NCBI GenBank assembly: GCA_946480915.1
Contig: CAMLLO010000033.1
Coordinates: forward strand, 1-48,888
Direction of reading: 5' to 3'
Origin: an uncultured Sphingobacteriaceae bacterium
GTDB taxonomy: Bacteria > Bacteroidota > Bacteroidia > Sphingobacteriales > Sphingobacteriaceae
DNA: 48,888 nt
The notes beneath the pieces are model-generated. The model was not told the DNA's origin. It made no database searches and saw only the letters and a list, made by a program, of their open reading frames with translations. Positions 17,470 through 27,971 of the stretch are shown here, in pieces. Position 1 is the stretch's first letter; each line of letters begins with the position of its first letter. The position numbers and the translations under genes were made by a program.

Positions 17470-18042
17470 TTATCCGGAAAAAGAACCACTTTCAGCTCCC
17501 TCGATTAAGCACCGTTCATTTTTAAGTATTTCAATATATTCTTGTATTTCAAAGGTTTTTTTGAAATTTAATTCTTCCTTTTTAAAAGCTTTTTTTAGTT
17601 GCTTCCTATGTAAGGCTTCATAAAATCTGCGGGTTTCAATTGCGTTTTGCAAAATTAATCCCGGCACCAGAGCAGGTTTATTATTGTCGCCGATGGCTAC
17701 CATAGTAATATAGCTGGTATTTGTATGCTTAACAGCGTGACTTTTAACATTTTCGGAAATAACTTTAATTCCAATAACTAAAGAAGAATTACCAACGTAA
17801 TTTACCGATGCCAGTAAGGATACCAGTTCGCCTACCTCGACCGGAGCAAGGAAATCGACTGTATCGACAGAAGCGGTTACGCAATAGGTGTCGGCATGTT
17901 TAGCAGCACACACATAGGCTATCTTATCCATCAAGGATAAAATCACCCCGCCATGAATCTTTCCTCCGAAATTTGAATAAGAAGGAATCATAAGCTCTGT
18001 AAGTGTAGTCTGTGAATAGGAAACTTTTTTATAACCGTCCAT
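17470..18042 (-). CDS. Acyl-CoA thioesterase, hotdog fold (YciA/BACH type)
   Basis: 190 residues. The hotdog core shows NFGGKIHGGVILSLMDKIAY (about 24-43), the helix region that holds the active-site residues in cytosolic acyl-CoA thioesterases, followed by VTASVDTVDFLAPVEVGELV and SYITMVAIGDNNKPALVPGL, both typical. The enzyme should hydrolyse medium- or long-chain acyl-CoA in the cytoplasm. The last 50 residues form a charged extension (KKAFKKEELNFKKTFEIQEY) that is longer than in YciA and may be helical. It is monocistronic. Confidence 0.87.
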   Translation of the reverse strand: MDGYKKVSYSQTTLTELMIPSYSNFGGKIHGGVILSLMDKIAYVCAAKHADTYCVTASVDTVDFLAPVEVGELVSLLASVNYVGNSSLVIGIKVISENVKSHAVKHTNTSYITMVAIGDNNKPALVPGLILQNAIETRRFYEALHRKQLKKAFKKEELNFKKTFEIQEYIEILKNERCLIEGAESGSFSG

Positions 18043-18201
18043 ACTGTATTTTTTGATTGATGAATTCGCCTTGCAATATTAACATTAATGCTTACAAAAT
18101 TTGAACTGCATTTATTTCCTTCAATTGATCCTATTTCTCCCCGGATTACCTAAAAGATCAAAAAGAGAAAACTACCATCGAACATTTGAGTTATTTATAG
18201 C

Positions 18202-18217
18202 ACAAGTAAACACTTGT
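18202..18217. promoter_or_regulatory. Short perfect dyad upstream of the stress-protein gene
   Basis: ACAAGT-AAAC-ACTTGT lies 31 bp before the start codon at 18249. Its place in the 5' region of a stress-type gene makes it a candidate operator, but no regulator is assigned. Confidence 0.3.
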
Positions 18218-18248
18218 AGAAATCAATTTATCTAACAAATATCTAATT

Positions 18249-18782
18249 ATGGAAAACACTTCAAACACAGATCAGCGAATGCTGACTGGAATGTTCAGAG
18301 ACAGAGAGAGCGCCGAACGGGCCTACAATTCATTGCATTCAAGAGGGTATAGTCAGGATGACATTAATTTAATGATGTCTGACGAAACCAAGAAAAAATA
18401 TTTTGAAAAAGATGATCGGGAATCTGCCTTAGGGAACAAAGCCATGGAAGGTGCAGGCGCCGGGTCGGCAATTGGCGGTACAGCCGGAGCAGTTATCGGG
18501 GCTATTGCTGCAATTGGTACAGCTGTGGCAATTCCAGGACTTGGGTTGGTTGTTGCTGGTCCTATCGCGGCAGGTCTTGCAGGTGCCGGTGCGGGCGGTT
18601 TAACCGGCGGTATTGTGGGCGCCTTAATTGGTTCGGGTATCCCCGAAGATCGTGCCAAGTATTACGAATCTGGCATTAAAGAAGGTGGTATTGTTATGGG
18701 TGTAAAACCACGTACGGGTGAAGATGCTGAATATCTTGAAAACGACTGGAGAAACAATAAAGGAGAGCATATCTATCATTAA
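18249..18782 (+). CDS. YflT/general-stress-type protein with glycine-zipper segment
   Basis: 177 residues. The N-terminal part (RMLTGMFRDRESAERAYNSL, then RGYSQDDINLMM) matches the heat-induced stress protein YflT-like domain. A Gly/Ala-rich hydrophobic centre (about 65-135, with GAGAGSAIGGTAGAVIGA) looks like a glycine zipper and could insert in or lie on a membrane. The C-terminal part (YYESGIKEGGIVMGVKP) repeats the domain's end motif. Proteins of this type rise under osmotic or general stress in other bacteria; the molecular role is not known. It sits directly upstream of the glycogen-to-trehalose genes, which also fits a stress response. A strong terminator separates the two units. Confidence 0.78.
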   Translation: MENTSNTDQRMLTGMFRDRESAERAYNSLHSRGYSQDDINLMMSDETKKKYFEKDDRESALGNKAMEGAGAGSAIGGTAGAVIGAIAAIGTAVAIPGLGLVVAGPIAAGLAGAGAGGLTGGIVGALIGSGIPEDRAKYYESGIKEGGIVMGVKPRTGEDAEYLENDWRNNKGEHIYH

Positions 18783-18802
18783 ACCTAGTAATGCAGGTTT
18801 TG

Positions 18803-18834
18803 CAAGTCCGGCGGGTGAACCGCCGGACTTTTTT
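18803..18834 (+). terminator. Strong Rho-independent terminator
   Basis: An 11-bp GC-rich stem, AAGTCCGGCGG (18804-18814) with CCGCCGGACTT (18820-18830), is followed by TTTT. It lies 20 bp after the stress-protein stop codon. Confidence 0.85.
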
Positions 18835-18907
18835 GCTTTAGAACCTCACTATCCGGGTTCAATTTTAAAATCATTAAACATATTATTTACAATCGAGTTA
18901 TCATGAC

Positions 18908-19093
18908 ATGGAATGGATTTTAATGAGAACCAAACTACCTGAGCAAGGAAAAGATGTACTTCTTTTTGATGGCGGACAAATCTACTTTGGCTATTACAGT
19001 GAAATATCTGGAAAATTCATTGTTGGAAATGATAAGGTAGACGTAAGCGACTTTTCTCATTGGATGCAATTACCCCCGTTCCCTAAAAAATAA
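18908..19093 (+). CDS. DUF551-like small protein
   Basis: 61 residues. The order of conserved features, EWI then LPEQGKDVLLFD near the N-terminus and HWMQLPPFP at the C-terminus, matches the short DUF551-type domain seen in many small phage and bacterial proteins. The function is unknown. Start ATG 18908 is preferred because the ATG five bases upstream is in another frame and stops after six codons. It is on the same strand as glgX, 48 bp upstream, and may be co-transcribed with it. Confidence 0.65.
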   Translation: MEWILMRTKLPEQGKDVLLFDGGQIYFGYYSEISGKFIVGNDKVDVSDFSHWMQLPPFPKK

Positions 19094-19141
19094 CCTTCTT
19101 GCAGCGTCTATGTGCTAACTCGTAGCGCTGTTATAAAAACT

Positions 19142-21298
19142 ATGAAGAACACGAATATAATTGTCTATCCGGGCGAGCCTTTTCCTTTAGGCGCCACCTG
19201 GGATGGAAAAGGAGTAAATTTCGCACTATATGCCGACAATGCAACTAAGGTGGAACTTTGCTTATTTTATACCGCCGAAGACGAAAAAGAGTATGCTACC
19301 GTAAAATTAATTGAGCGTTCGCATCATGTGTGGCACGCGTATCTGCCAGATTTTAAGCCTGGTGTTTTTTATGGATACAGGGTATATGGCCCCTACGAGC
19401 CGGAAAATGGGCATCGCTTCAATCCAAATAAATTACTGATAGATCCCTACGCCAAGGCGATAGCCGGCATCATTACCTGGCACGATTCATTATTCGGGTA
19501 CGAGGTGGACAGTCCCAATGGAGATTTAAGTTTTAGTGAAACAGATAGTGCTCCATTCATTCCAAAGTGTGTGGTCATCAATCCGGAGTTTGACTGGCAG
19601 GGTGTTGAAGCCCCTGATATTCCTTATCATAAAACTGTTATCTATGAAACCCACGTTAAGGGCTTTACCCAATTGCATCCGGAGATACCTGAACATTTAA
19701 GGGGTACGTATGCCGGGTTAGCACATCCTGTTACTATTAACTATTTAAAACAGCTCGGAATTACAGCAATTGAACTTATGCCGGTGCATCAGTTTATAAG
19801 CGACAGGTTTTTGGAAGAGAAAGGCCTGCATAACTATTGGGGCTATAATACCATTGGCTTTTTTGCTCCGGATGCCCGCTACTCGTCGGCAGGTGTTTAC
19901 GGCGAGCAGGTTAATGAATTTAAAAACATGGTCAAAGAATTCCATCAGGCCGGAATTGAAGTCATCCTGGATGTAGTTTACAACCATACTGCCGAAGGCA
20001 ACGAAAAGGGACCGACCCTGTCGTTTAAAGGAGTTGATAACAGTTCTTATTATCGTTTGATGGATGATAAGCCGCGCTTTTATAAGGATTATACAGGCAC
20101 AGGAAATACCCTCAACGCCAATTTGCCCAATGTACTGAGGTTAATGATGGATAGCCTTCGTTATTGGATACTTGAAATGCATGTGGATGGATTTCGTTTT
20201 GATTTGGCTGCGACACTGGCCCGAGAGCTGCACGAAGTTGACAGATTAAGCGCTTTTTTTGATATCATTCACCAGGATCCGGTAATTTCTCAGGTAAAGC
20301 TAATTGCCGAACCATGGGATGTTGGTGAAGGAGGTTACCAGGTTGGAAAATTTCCGCAGGGATGGGCAGAATGGAATGGAAAGTATCGCGATTGCATTCG
20401 CGACTACTGGCGTGGAGCAGACAGTATGCTTGGCGAATTTGCCTTGCGTTTTACCGGAAGCCCGGACCTTTATCAGGATGACTATCGCCGGCCCACCGCC
20501 AGTGTGAATTTTGTGACAGCACATGACGGATTTACTTTAAGAGATTTAGTTTCATATAACGAAAAACATAACGAGGCGAACGGAGAAGATAATCAGGACG
20601 GCGATAATCATAACAGGTCATGGAACTGCGGTGTGGAAGGCCAAACAGATAATCCGGAAATACTAGCCCTTCGTAAAAAACAGCAAAGAAATTTCCTGGC
20701 AACCTTGTTTCTTTCTCAGGGTGTACCGATGCTCGTCGCCGGCGATGAAATTGGCCGAACTCAAAACGGAAACAATAACGCATACTGCCAGGACAATGAA
20801 GTTTCCTGGGTAAACTGGGTTAAAGCAGATACCGAGCTTCTCAAGTTTACAAAAACGCTGATTAATATCAGAACCAGTCATCCCTCTTTTTGCAGAAGGC
20901 GCTGGTTTAAAGGACGTCCAATAAAAGGTATCGGCGTGGAAGACATCGTTTGGTTTCAGCCGCACGGCGAAGAGATGTCTGAGGAGAACTGGAGCCATGA
21001 CTTTGCAAAGTCACTTGGCATCTATCTTAACGGGCGCGGACTTTTAACCGTTGGTTTTAGAGGAGAGTCAATTATTGACGATAGTTTCTATGTCATCTTT
21101 AATGCGCATCACGAGCCTTTAGATTTCAAACTTCCATCGAGTCTGTATGCTAAAGACTGGACAAAGTTAATAGACACGAAAAGCTATTTCTGCGAAGACG
21201 CAAGATATAACGCCGAAGATATAGTCAAAGTTGATGGCCATTCGGTGGTACTGTTACAACACAAAATACTTAAAGATGATGGCCCCAAAAACATCTAA
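19142..21298 (+). CDS. glgX: Glycogen debranching enzyme GlgX (isoamylase type, GH13)
   Basis: 718 residues from ATG 19142; an in-frame GTG 30 bp upstream would add ten atypical residues. An N-terminal E-set/CBM48 domain ([20 protein letters not shown]) is followed by the GH13 barrel. The nucleophile is Asp354 in GFRFDLAA, the acid is Glu390 in LIAEPWD, and the transition-state Asp is Asp462 in TAHDGFTL. The enzyme hydrolyses alpha-1,6 branches of glycogen or limit dextrin and releases linear maltodextrins in the cytoplasm. It overlaps treZ by 23 bp and leads the glgX-treZ-treY::malQ run, supplying the substrate of TreY. Confidence 0.95.
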   Translation: MKNTNIIVYPGEPFPLGATWDGKGVNFALYADNATKVELCLFYTAEDEKEYATVKLIERSHHVWHAYLPDFKPGVFYGYRVYGPYEPENGHRFNPNKLLIDPYAKAIAGIITWHDSLFGYEVDSPNGDLSFSETDSAPFIPKCVVINPEFDWQGVEAPDIPYHKTVIYETHVKGFTQLHPEIPEHLRGTYAGLAHPVTINYLKQLGITAIELMPVHQFISDRFLEEKGLHNYWGYNTIGFFAPDARYSSAGVYGEQVNEFKNMVKEFHQAGIEVILDVVYNHTAEGNEKGPTLSFKGVDNSSYYRLMDDKPRFYKDYTGTGNTLNANLPNVLRLMMDSLRYWILEMHVDGFRFDLAATLARELHEVDRLSAFFDIIHQDPVISQVKLIAEPWDVGEGGYQVGKFPQGWAEWNGKYRDCIRDYWRGADSMLGEFALRFTGSPDLYQDDYRRPTASVNFVTAHDGFTLRDLVSYNEKHNEANGEDNQDGDNHNRSWNCGVEGQTDNPEILALRKKQQRNFLATLFLSQGVPMLVAGDEIGRTQNGNNNAYCQDNEVSWVNWVKADTELLKFTKTLINIRTSHPSFCRRRWFKGRPIKGIGVEDIVWFQPHGEEMSEENWSHDFAKSLGIYLNGRGLLTVGFRGESIIDDSFYVIFNAHHEPLDFKLPSSLYAKDWTKLIDTKSYFCEDARYNAEDIVKVDGHSVVLLQHKILKDDGPKNI

Positions 21299-23159
21299 AC
21301 GCTTGCTGGGAATCAATTTTGATAATCATCAAAATGCCTCTATTCTGGTGTGGGCTCCTTATGCCGAATTGGTTGAGATTGTCATGGCCGATAAAGCCCC
21401 GATCCCATTGATAAAAAACGAATTTGGATATTGGTCTGCGAGTAGCAGTACCATTAAACCCGGCGATTTATACCAAGTGAGGTTGGATAAGGAAAAAGAA
21501 TTACCCGATCCTGCATCACTTTCTCAGCCGGAAGGTGTACACAATCAATCTCAGGCTACAGATCTAACCGCATTTAAATGGGAAGATGCCGACTGGCAAA
21601 ATATTCCCCTTGAAGAATATATTATTTATGAGCTTCACACCGGAACTTTTACACCAGAAGGCACATTTGCGGCAATAAGCAACAAACTCGATTATTTAAA
21701 AGATCTGGGCATAACCGCGATTGAAATTATGCCTGTGGCCCAATTCCCCGGAAACAGGAACTGGGGATACGATGGTGTGTATCCTTTCGCTGCACAAAAT
21801 TCTTACGGTGGAGCCGCGGAACTTCAAAAGTTAGTAGACATTTGTCACACAAAAGGATTGGCAGTAATTCTTGATGTGGTGTATAACCATCTGGGGCCTG
21901 AAGGTAATTATTTGAGCAACTTCGGTCCCTACTTTACGGATAAATATCACACCCCGTGGGGAAACGCAATTAACTTCGATGATTCGGGCTGCGACGGTGT
22001 CCGTGATTATTTCATCGAAAATGTACTTATGTGGTTTCGTGATTTCCATTTCGACGCATTGCGTTTCGATGCCGTTCATGCCATCAAAGACTTTAGTCCG
22101 GTGCATATTTTGCGGGAAATTAAACTCCGCGTAAACGAGCTGATGGAGGAAAGTGGACGCAATCATTATCTGATAATAGAAAGCGACCTGAACGACACTC
22201 GCTTCATTAATCCGCTCGAGGAACAGGGCTATGGTATGGATGCTCAATGGATGGATGAGTTTCATCACGCCTTGCGAGTTACCGCAGGCGGAGAAACGAC
22301 GGGCTATTATGCAGATTTTAATGGAATCAGTCATTTAGCTAAGGCCTACCGGGATGCATATGTTTATGACGGCCAGTTCTCGCCTCATCGACAAAGGAAA
22401 TTCGGCGTCAAGGCCCAAAATAATCCTGGTAAACAGTTCATTGTGTTCTCACAAAACCACGACCAGGTGGGCAACCGTATGCTGGGCGAACGTACAAGCC
22501 AGTTGATGAGCTTTGAAATGCAAAAACTATTGGCGGGCGCTATAATCTTTAGTCCATTTTTACCTCAATTATTTATGGGCGAGGAATGGAGCGAACCCAA
22601 TCCATTCCAATATTTTGTGAGCCATACCGATCCCGAATTAGCAGAGGCGGTGCGCATGGGTCGCAAAAAAGAGTTTGCCGCCTTTCATTTAAAAGGTGAG
22701 GCGCCTGATCCTATGTCCGAAGAAACTTTCCAAAAATCGAAGCTGGAATGGGAGATACTGAATGTAGAGCCTCATAAAACAATGTTTAAATATTACAAGC
22801 GACTAATCGCTCTACGTAAACAGCGGCCCGCTTTAAAAGAGTTAAACAGAGAGGAAATCAGTGTTAAATTCAATGAGAGTAATAAAACCTTAATTCTTTA
22901 TCGCTGGCACGACGAAGAGAAGATAATGTGTCTGATGAATTTTTCAAATTCAGAACAAATAATAGAAATCCAGGTCCAATTTTTAACCTGGCACAAGCTG
23001 ATAGACTCTGCAGCGCCCGAATGGAAAGGTCCGAAAGCAAGCCCTGCTGAAATCTCATCTAATCAAAAACTAAATCTGCCTCCGGAATCTTTTGTAGTGT
23101 ATTACATGCTTAGACATGAGCAGGATGATGAAGCATGGCAAATGCTCGGTCATTCATAA
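21276..23159 (+). CDS. treZ: Malto-oligosyltrehalose trehalohydrolase (GH13)
   Basis: 627 residues from ATG 21276 (or ATG 21279). The frame is open to a TTG at 21231, but that start would place 15 odd residues before the E-set domain ([17 protein letters not shown]). The GH13 residues, counted from 21276, are Asp265 in LRFDAVHAI, Glu302 in LIIESDLND and Asp396 in [16 protein letters not shown] and ESDLND are particular to TreZ. The enzyme splits the alpha-1,4 bond next to the trehalosyl end of malto-oligosyltrehalose and frees trehalose. The start lies inside the end of glgX, a sign of translational coupling. Confidence 0.94.
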   Translation: MMAPKTSKRLLGINFDNHQNASILVWAPYAELVEIVMADKAPIPLIKNEFGYWSASSSTIKPGDLYQVRLDKEKELPDPASLSQPEGVHNQSQATDLTAFKWEDADWQNIPLEEYIIYELHTGTFTPEGTFAAISNKLDYLKDLGITAIEIMPVAQFPGNRNWGYDGVYPFAAQNSYGGAAELQKLVDICHTKGLAVILDVVYNHLGPEGNYLSNFGPYFTDKYHTPWGNAINFDDSGCDGVRDYFIENVLMWFRDFHFDALRFDAVHAIKDFSPVHILREIKLRVNELMEESGRNHYLIIESDLNDTRFINPLEEQGYGMDAQWMDEFHHALRVTAGGETTGYYADFNGISHLAKAYRDAYVYDGQFSPHRQRKFGVKAQNNPGKQFIVFSQNHDQVGNRMLGERTSQLMSFEMQKLLAGAIIFSPFLPQLFMGEEWSEPNPFQYFVSHTDPELAEAVRMGRKKEFAAFHLKGEAPDPMSEETFQKSKLEWEILNVEPHKTMFKYYKRLIALRKQRPALKELNREEISVKFNESNKTLILYRWHDEEKIMCLMNFSNSEQIIEIQVQFLTWHKLIDSAAPEWKGPKASPAEISSNQKLNLPPESFVVYYMLRHEQDDEAWQMLGHS

Positions 23160-23221
23160 TCGTTTATTAAGCCGCGGATACTTTTGATTACCTGATAAAT
23201 TGATTGTTTTACATTTCATCC

Positions 23222-26200
23222 ATGAACCCTATATCTACCTATCGATTACAGTTTCATAAAGAATTCGCTTTCGCTGATTTCGAAAAAATCATCCCTTATC
23301 TTCAAAAGCTTGGAATAAACACCATTTATGCTTCTCCTGTTTTTGAATCGACACCAGGCAGTACACACGGGTATGACGGAATGAACCCTCATAAAATAAA
23401 TCCTGAACTGGGAACAGAACATCAACTACAGGAATTAAGTAAACAGCTACAGGGACTGGGGATGAACTGGCTGCAGGATATAGTTCCAAACCACATGGCC
23501 TTTGATCCCGATAATACCTGGATTAAGGATGTGTTGGAAAAGGGCCAGCAATCGATCTTTGCTGCGTACTTCGATATTGACTGGAACAGCCCTACAGATA
23601 ACGGGAAGCTCATGGTTCCATTTCTGGGCACCCATGTTGAAAAGGTGCTGACTCACGACCTCACAATCGAATACAACAAAAATCGCTTTGTTTTCAATTA
23701 TTATGATACCCTGTATCCTTTAAGCCCCAAATCGTATGCAATAATTCTAAATGCCCGAGCAACAGAACTGCAAGATATTAAGCTACTCGGTTTACAATTG
23801 GAAATGATTCACCGGGTAACTGACCCTGAAATTCTATCCCGGCAGTGGGATGAATTTCTTTTACAGCTTTTCTCGTTAATGAAAGATCCCGCTGTCAAGG
23901 CGTATGTGGATAGCAATTTAAACCTTATCAGCTCGGATAAAGATAAGCTCAGGCAACTGGTTGATGAACAATATTACCGCCTCGAATACTGGGAGGAAAC
24001 AGACAGACAGATAAATTTCAGAAGGTTTTTCACCGTCAGCGGACTTATTTGCTTGAATATGCAGGACGATAAGGTTTTCAATCATTTTCATTCCTACATA
24101 AAATCTCTTACCGATCAGGGAATATTTGATGGTTTAAGAGTCGATCATGTCGATGGGCTATATAATCCTGAAGGTTATTTAAAAAGACTGCGTGAATTGG
24201 TGGGCGACGAGTGTTATATCGTAGTCGAGAAAATTCTGGAACCAGATGAAACCTTACCAAAAGAATGGCTCGTGCAGGGCAATACGGGCTACGACTTTCT
24301 GGGAATGGTGAACAATCTTTTAACAGATAAAAACGCAGAGAAGCATTTCACTAAATTCTACAAAAAACTCAGCTGGGATAAAGGCACTATTCAGCAGCAG
24401 ATTCACGATAAAAAGGCTTATATCCTTTACCAGCACATGGGAGGTGAGTTGGATAACCTTTATCAGCTTTTGCTGAAGCTGGATTTAATGGAAGGCGCTG
24501 ATATTGATAACGACGGAAATCTACAGAGTGCAATTGCCGAAGTTTTGATCCAATGCCCCGTTTATCGCTATTATGGGAACCAGTTTCCTTTGGATGACGA
24601 TGAATCAAATGCCATACAAAGTATTTTGAACCAGATAAGAAACAGCAAAGCTGAATTGCATACCGCCGTAAGCTTACTGGAACAAGTTTTTTTAATTAAA
24701 CCATTGAAAGGCGACGAGGAGTACAATATCCGGGCCCTGGAATTCTATCAGCGCTGCATGCAATTTACCGGCCCTTTGATGGCCAAAGGTGTGGAAGATA
24801 CATTGATGTACACCTATAATCGCTTCATTGGCCATAATGAGGTCGGCGACTCGCCACTGGTATTTGGCTATACAATTGAACAATTTCATGAGCTGATGAC
24901 AGAGCGCCAGAAGAACTGGCCCCTGTCAATAAATTGCACTTCCACACACGATACTAAACGGGGAGAAGATGTTCGTGCACGATTGAATGTACTTACAGAA
25001 ATTCCTGAAAGCTGGATAGAAACAGTAAATCAATGGCGCTTTTTAAATGAGAACCTCACTAAGAAATATAATGTAGACGCTAATACCGAATACTTTATCT
25101 ATCAAACCCTGATTGGAGCTTTGCCCATGCCCTATCAGGATGATGCTGACTTTGAACGCCGCATACATGAATACCTGGTTAAAGCATTAAGAGAAGGGAA
25201 ACAGCATTCCGACTGGTCAAATCCTGATATGGAAAGTGAAGAGTTCGTGCAGAATTTTGCTTCTGCTTTGCTGGATAAGGAGAAGCCCTTCCATCGTATG
25301 CTGAAAAAATTCACGTACAAAATTGCTGATTTCGGCATCATTAATTCTTTGTCGCAAGTGCTGCTTAAGTTTGCTTGCCCCGGTGTGCCGGATATTTATC
25401 AAGGCTGTGAATTATGGGATCTTAATCTGGTTGACCCAGACAATCGCCGGCCCATAGATTATGAAATACGTTCATCTTTCCTTGAAAACCTTGATGCTCA
25501 GGAGGCTGGAACGGAATTAATGCAAAGGCTATGGGAAAGCAAGTACAATGGCCAGATCAAGTTGTGGCTTACGCACCTTTTGCTGAAACTTCGCACAGAT
25601 CATCCCGATTTTTTCAGTAAGGCCGACTACATTCCATTAAAAGTTAAAGGTCAATACAAAGATCATGTAATGGCCTTTGCCCGCCGCTACCAGCAGCAGT
25701 GGATCATATTCGCTCTACCGATACATCCGGCGAAACTATGTAAAATACAAAAGTGTAAACCAGAAGATCTAAAGTGGAAGAACACACGGATTTTACTACC
25801 GCCAAATGCACCGCCCAAGTTTGAACATTTAATTTACAGGCATACACAAAAATCAGCCAGCGAGGTTTTAATCAGCAGTATTTTCGCCGAAATACCTTTT
25901 GCTATCCTCAAAATGCAACATCTGGTGAGTGATAGAGCTGCAGGAATCTTATTACATATTACATCTCTTCCATCTCCTTTCGGGGTAGGTGATCTAGGCC
26001 CCGGAGCACGATGCTTTGCCGACTATTTAAGCAATTCCCGTCAGAAGTACTGGCAGTTATTGCCCCTTAATCCAACAGAAGAGGGTCAGGGTTATTCTCC
26101 CTACAGTAGCCTCTCGAGCATGGCTGGAAATACCTTATTAATCAGTCCTGAATTGTTGGCAGAGGATGGTCTTTTAGAATTTCAATCTCTGAAGGCCTAT

Positions 26201-27430
26201 TATCAAAAAGAAAAAAACGAGGTCGATTATGCCGCGGCAAAGCAAATTAAAGACAAGCTTTTTGACGAAGCCTATCATGTTTTTTGCAACGATCGATTTT
26301 CGGCATTGAACACGGAGTTTCAAAATTTTTGTAAAGCAGAGGAAGATTGGCTGAACGACTTCGCGCTATATTTACTTTTAAAGCATCAAAACGCCGGTAA
26401 ACCATGGTATGAATGGCCAGAGGATTTCAAACTGAGAAAAGAGGATGCCTTGCTCGAGTTTGCCAGCAGCAATGCAAACGACCTTGACAAAATTAAATGG
26501 CTACAGTTTATTTTTTTGAAACAGTGGACGGATTTAAAGGAATATTGTAGAAAACTTGATATAAAGTTGCTCGGCGATTTACCTTTTTATGTGAGCAACG
26601 ATTCCGCCGATGTGTGGGCAAATAAAGAACTATTTTGCATAGATGCAGAAGGTAAAATGACAGGAATGGCCGGCGTACCTCCCGATTACTTTAACAGCAA
26701 TGGTCAGCTTTGGGGGATGCCCGTTTTTAGGTGGGATGTGCTTAAAGCCCAGGATTATGCATGGTGGGTAAAACGCCTCAAAAAGAACATGCAGCTATAT
26801 GATTTGCTTAGGCTTGACCATTTTAGAGCATTTTCCACTTATTGGGATGTTCCGGCAGGAGAAGAAACTGCTATTAAAGGCGAATGGAAACCTGGTCCGG
26901 GAGCTGATTTTTTCAGAGTATTACAACGAGAATTGGGAGAACTCCCGTTTGTTGCAGAAGATTTGGGAGATGTAAATCAGGCTGTCTACGATTTAAGAGA
27001 TCAGTTCGATTTACCAGGAATGAGCGTATTGCAGTTTTCTTTTGGCGAAGACTTGGCGCAATCTGTACATAGTCCGCATAACTTGAGCGCCAACTCCATT
27101 ATTTATACCGGAACGCATGATAACAATACCACCCGTGGCTGGTTTAGAAAAGAAGCCGATGATCAGATCAGAGCGAATATTGAAAAGTATACCGGCATCG
27201 CAGTTAATGAAAGCAATATTCACCTTACTTTGGGCCGACTAGCTTATGCTTCGGCCGGAAAACTAGTGATACTGCCTATGCAGGATATTATTGGCTTGAA
27301 CGAAGAAGGAAGGATGAATACACCTGCATCAACCGAAAAAAACTGGACCTGGCGTTTGAAATCAAAACAATTAAAGAAAAAATATGCCAGGAGATTGCGG
27401 CAATGGGTAGAGTTGTTTAACAGAGGATAA
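23222..27430 (+). CDS. treY-malQ: Fusion of malto-oligosyltrehalose synthase and 4-alpha-glucanotransferase
   Basis: 1402 residues from ATG 23222; an upstream in-frame TTG at 23204 is less likely. Residues 1 to about 890 are TreY (GH13_26): N-terminal STYRLQFHKEFAFADFEKI, nucleophile Asp308 in LRVDHVDGL, acid Glu336 in VVEKILEPDE, and Asp577 in STHDTKRGEDVR. Residues from about 898 (MQHLVSDRAAGILLHITSLP) to the end are a complete MalQ (GH77): PLNPTEEGQGYSPYSSLSS, Asp1199 in RLDHFRAF, Glu1246 in FVAEDLGDV and Asp1300 in GTHDNNTTRGW. TreY isomerises the reducing end of maltodextrin to trehalose; MalQ recombines short maltodextrins into longer ones that TreY can use. All catalytic residues are present in both halves. 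It follows treZ by 62 bp. Confidence 0.95.
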   Translation: MNPISTYRLQFHKEFAFADFEKIIPYLQKLGINTIYASPVFESTPGSTHGYDGMNPHKINPELGTEHQLQELSKQLQGLGMNWLQDIVPNHMAFDPDNTWIKDVLEKGQQSIFAAYFDIDWNSPTDNGKLMVPFLGTHVEKVLTHDLTIEYNKNRFVFNYYDTLYPLSPKSYAIILNARATELQDIKLLGLQLEMIHRVTDPEILSRQWDEFLLQLFSLMKDPAVKAYVDSNLNLISSDKDKLRQLVDEQYYRLEYWEETDRQINFRRFFTVSGLICLNMQDDKVFNHFHSYIKSLTDQGIFDGLRVDHVDGLYNPEGYLKRLRELVGDECYIVVEKILEPDETLPKEWLVQGNTGYDFLGMVNNLLTDKNAEKHFTKFYKKLSWDKGTIQQQIHDKKAYILYQHMGGELDNLYQLLLKLDLMEGADIDNDGNLQSAIAEVLIQCPVYRYYGNQFPLDDDESNAIQSILNQIRNSKAELHTAVSLLEQVFLIKPLKGDEEYNIRALEFYQRCMQFTGPLMAKGVEDTLMYTYNRFIGHNEVGDSPLVFGYTIEQFHELMTERQKNWPLSINCTSTHDTKRGEDVRARLNVLTEIPESWIETVNQWRFLNENLTKKYNVDANTEYFIYQTLIGALPMPYQDDADFERRIHEYLVKALREGKQHSDWSNPDMESEEFVQNFASALLDKEKPFHRMLKKFTYKIADFGIINSLSQVLLKFACPGVPDIYQGCELWDLNLVDPDNRRPIDYEIRSSFLENLDAQEAGTELMQRLWESKYNGQIKLWLTHLLLKLRTDHPDFFSKADYIPLKVKGQYKDHVMAFARRYQQQWIIFALPIHPAKLCKIQKCKPEDLKWKNTRILLPPNAPPKFEHLIYRHTQKSASEVLISSIFAEIPFAILKMQHLVSDRAAGILLHITSLPSPFGVGDLGPGARCFADYLSNSRQKYWQLLPLNPTEEGQGYSPYSSLSSMAGNTLLISPELLAEDGLLEFQSLKAYYQKEKNEVDYAAAKQIKDKLFDEAYHVFCNDRFSALNTEFQNFCKAEEDWLNDFALYLLLKHQNAGKPWYEWPEDFKLRKEDALLEFASSNANDLDKIKWLQFIFLKQWTDLKEYCRKLDIKLLGDLPFYVSNDSADVWANKELFCIDAEGKMTGMAGVPPDYFNSNGQLWGMPVFRWDVLKAQDYAWWVKRLKKNMQLYDLLRLDHFRAFSTYWDVPAGEETAIKGEWKPGPGADFFRVLQRELGELPFVAEDLGDVNQAVYDLRDQFDLPGMSVLQFSFGEDLAQSVHSPHNLSANSIIYTGTHDNNTTRGWFRKEADDQIRANIEKYTGIAVNESNIHLTLGRLAYASAGKLVILPMQDIIGLNEEGRMNTPASTEKNWTWRLKSKQLKKKYARRLRQWVELFNRG

Positions 27431-27440
27431 TTGTTGAATT

Positions 27441-27851
27441 TTATTTTGCAGAAACATTTTCAATCATCCCGAACAATTGCTCCGGAGTTAAGGGCTTACA
27501 GAAAAATCCGGAAAGATTTGGGTCCTTTTCGGCCATTTCGAAATCATTAGGATCTACCGATGAAGAAACCAAATAAATGCCGATGTCCTTTTTCAGCGAA
27601 TTTTTAATTTCTTTATAAGATTCCAGAAACTCCCAGCCATTCATGAACGGTGTATTTAAATCCAGTAAAACCAGATCTGGAAGCAGATCAGCGTTGCTAA
27701 AATTTCTTTTCAGGAAGTTAAAAAAGTCTGCACAATTAGGAAAATTTAGAATTTTACTATCCGAATGGAGCTTTGCAAGAGTCCGGTTGATAATGAACTG
27801 ATAGATTTGATCGTCATCAACAACAGCAATTTTGAGCGACTTTAAATGCAT
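27441..27851 (-). CDS. Single-domain response regulator (Rcp1-like), orphan
   Basis: 136 residues from ATG 27851; the frame stays open to 27947, but the added residues (MPLYYSVGLVLV...) are unlike the family. It has the receiver features VVDDDQ, phospho-acceptor Asp64 in LVLLDLNTP, switch Ser residues in YLVSSSVDP and Lys119 in FFCKPLTP. It resembles the regulator at 4728 strongly enough to be a paralogue. No kinase gene is adjacent. It is convergent with the treY-malQ gene (10 bp between stops). Confidence 0.88.
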   Translation of the reverse strand: MHLKSLKIAVVDDDQIYQFIINRTLAKLHSDSKILNFPNCADFFNFLKRNFSNADLLPDLVLLDLNTPFMNGWEFLESYKEIKNSLKKDIGIYLVSSSVDPNDFEMAEKDPNLSGFFCKPLTPEQLFGMIENVSAK

Positions 27852-27971
27852 ATTTACACTGCAATGTATGAAATTTTTTAAATCCTCATACAAGGTTTTC
27901 TTAACACTTTTTACAAGTACCAGACCTACAGAATAATAAAGAGGCAAAAACTATAGAGACTCCAGAATATT

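Noticed and set aside
17348..17623. 91-codon plus-strand frame
   Set aside because: It reads through a strong terminator and continues antisense to the thioesterase gene; protein composition is not gene-like.
18353..18658. 101-codon minus-strand frame rich in Ala and Pro
   Set aside because: It is the antisense of the Gly/Ala-rich centre of the YflT-like gene; the composition follows from the other strand.
21831..22334. 167-codon minus-strand frame inside treZ
   Set aside because: It lies wholly antisense to the catalytic core of treZ and has no recognisable features.
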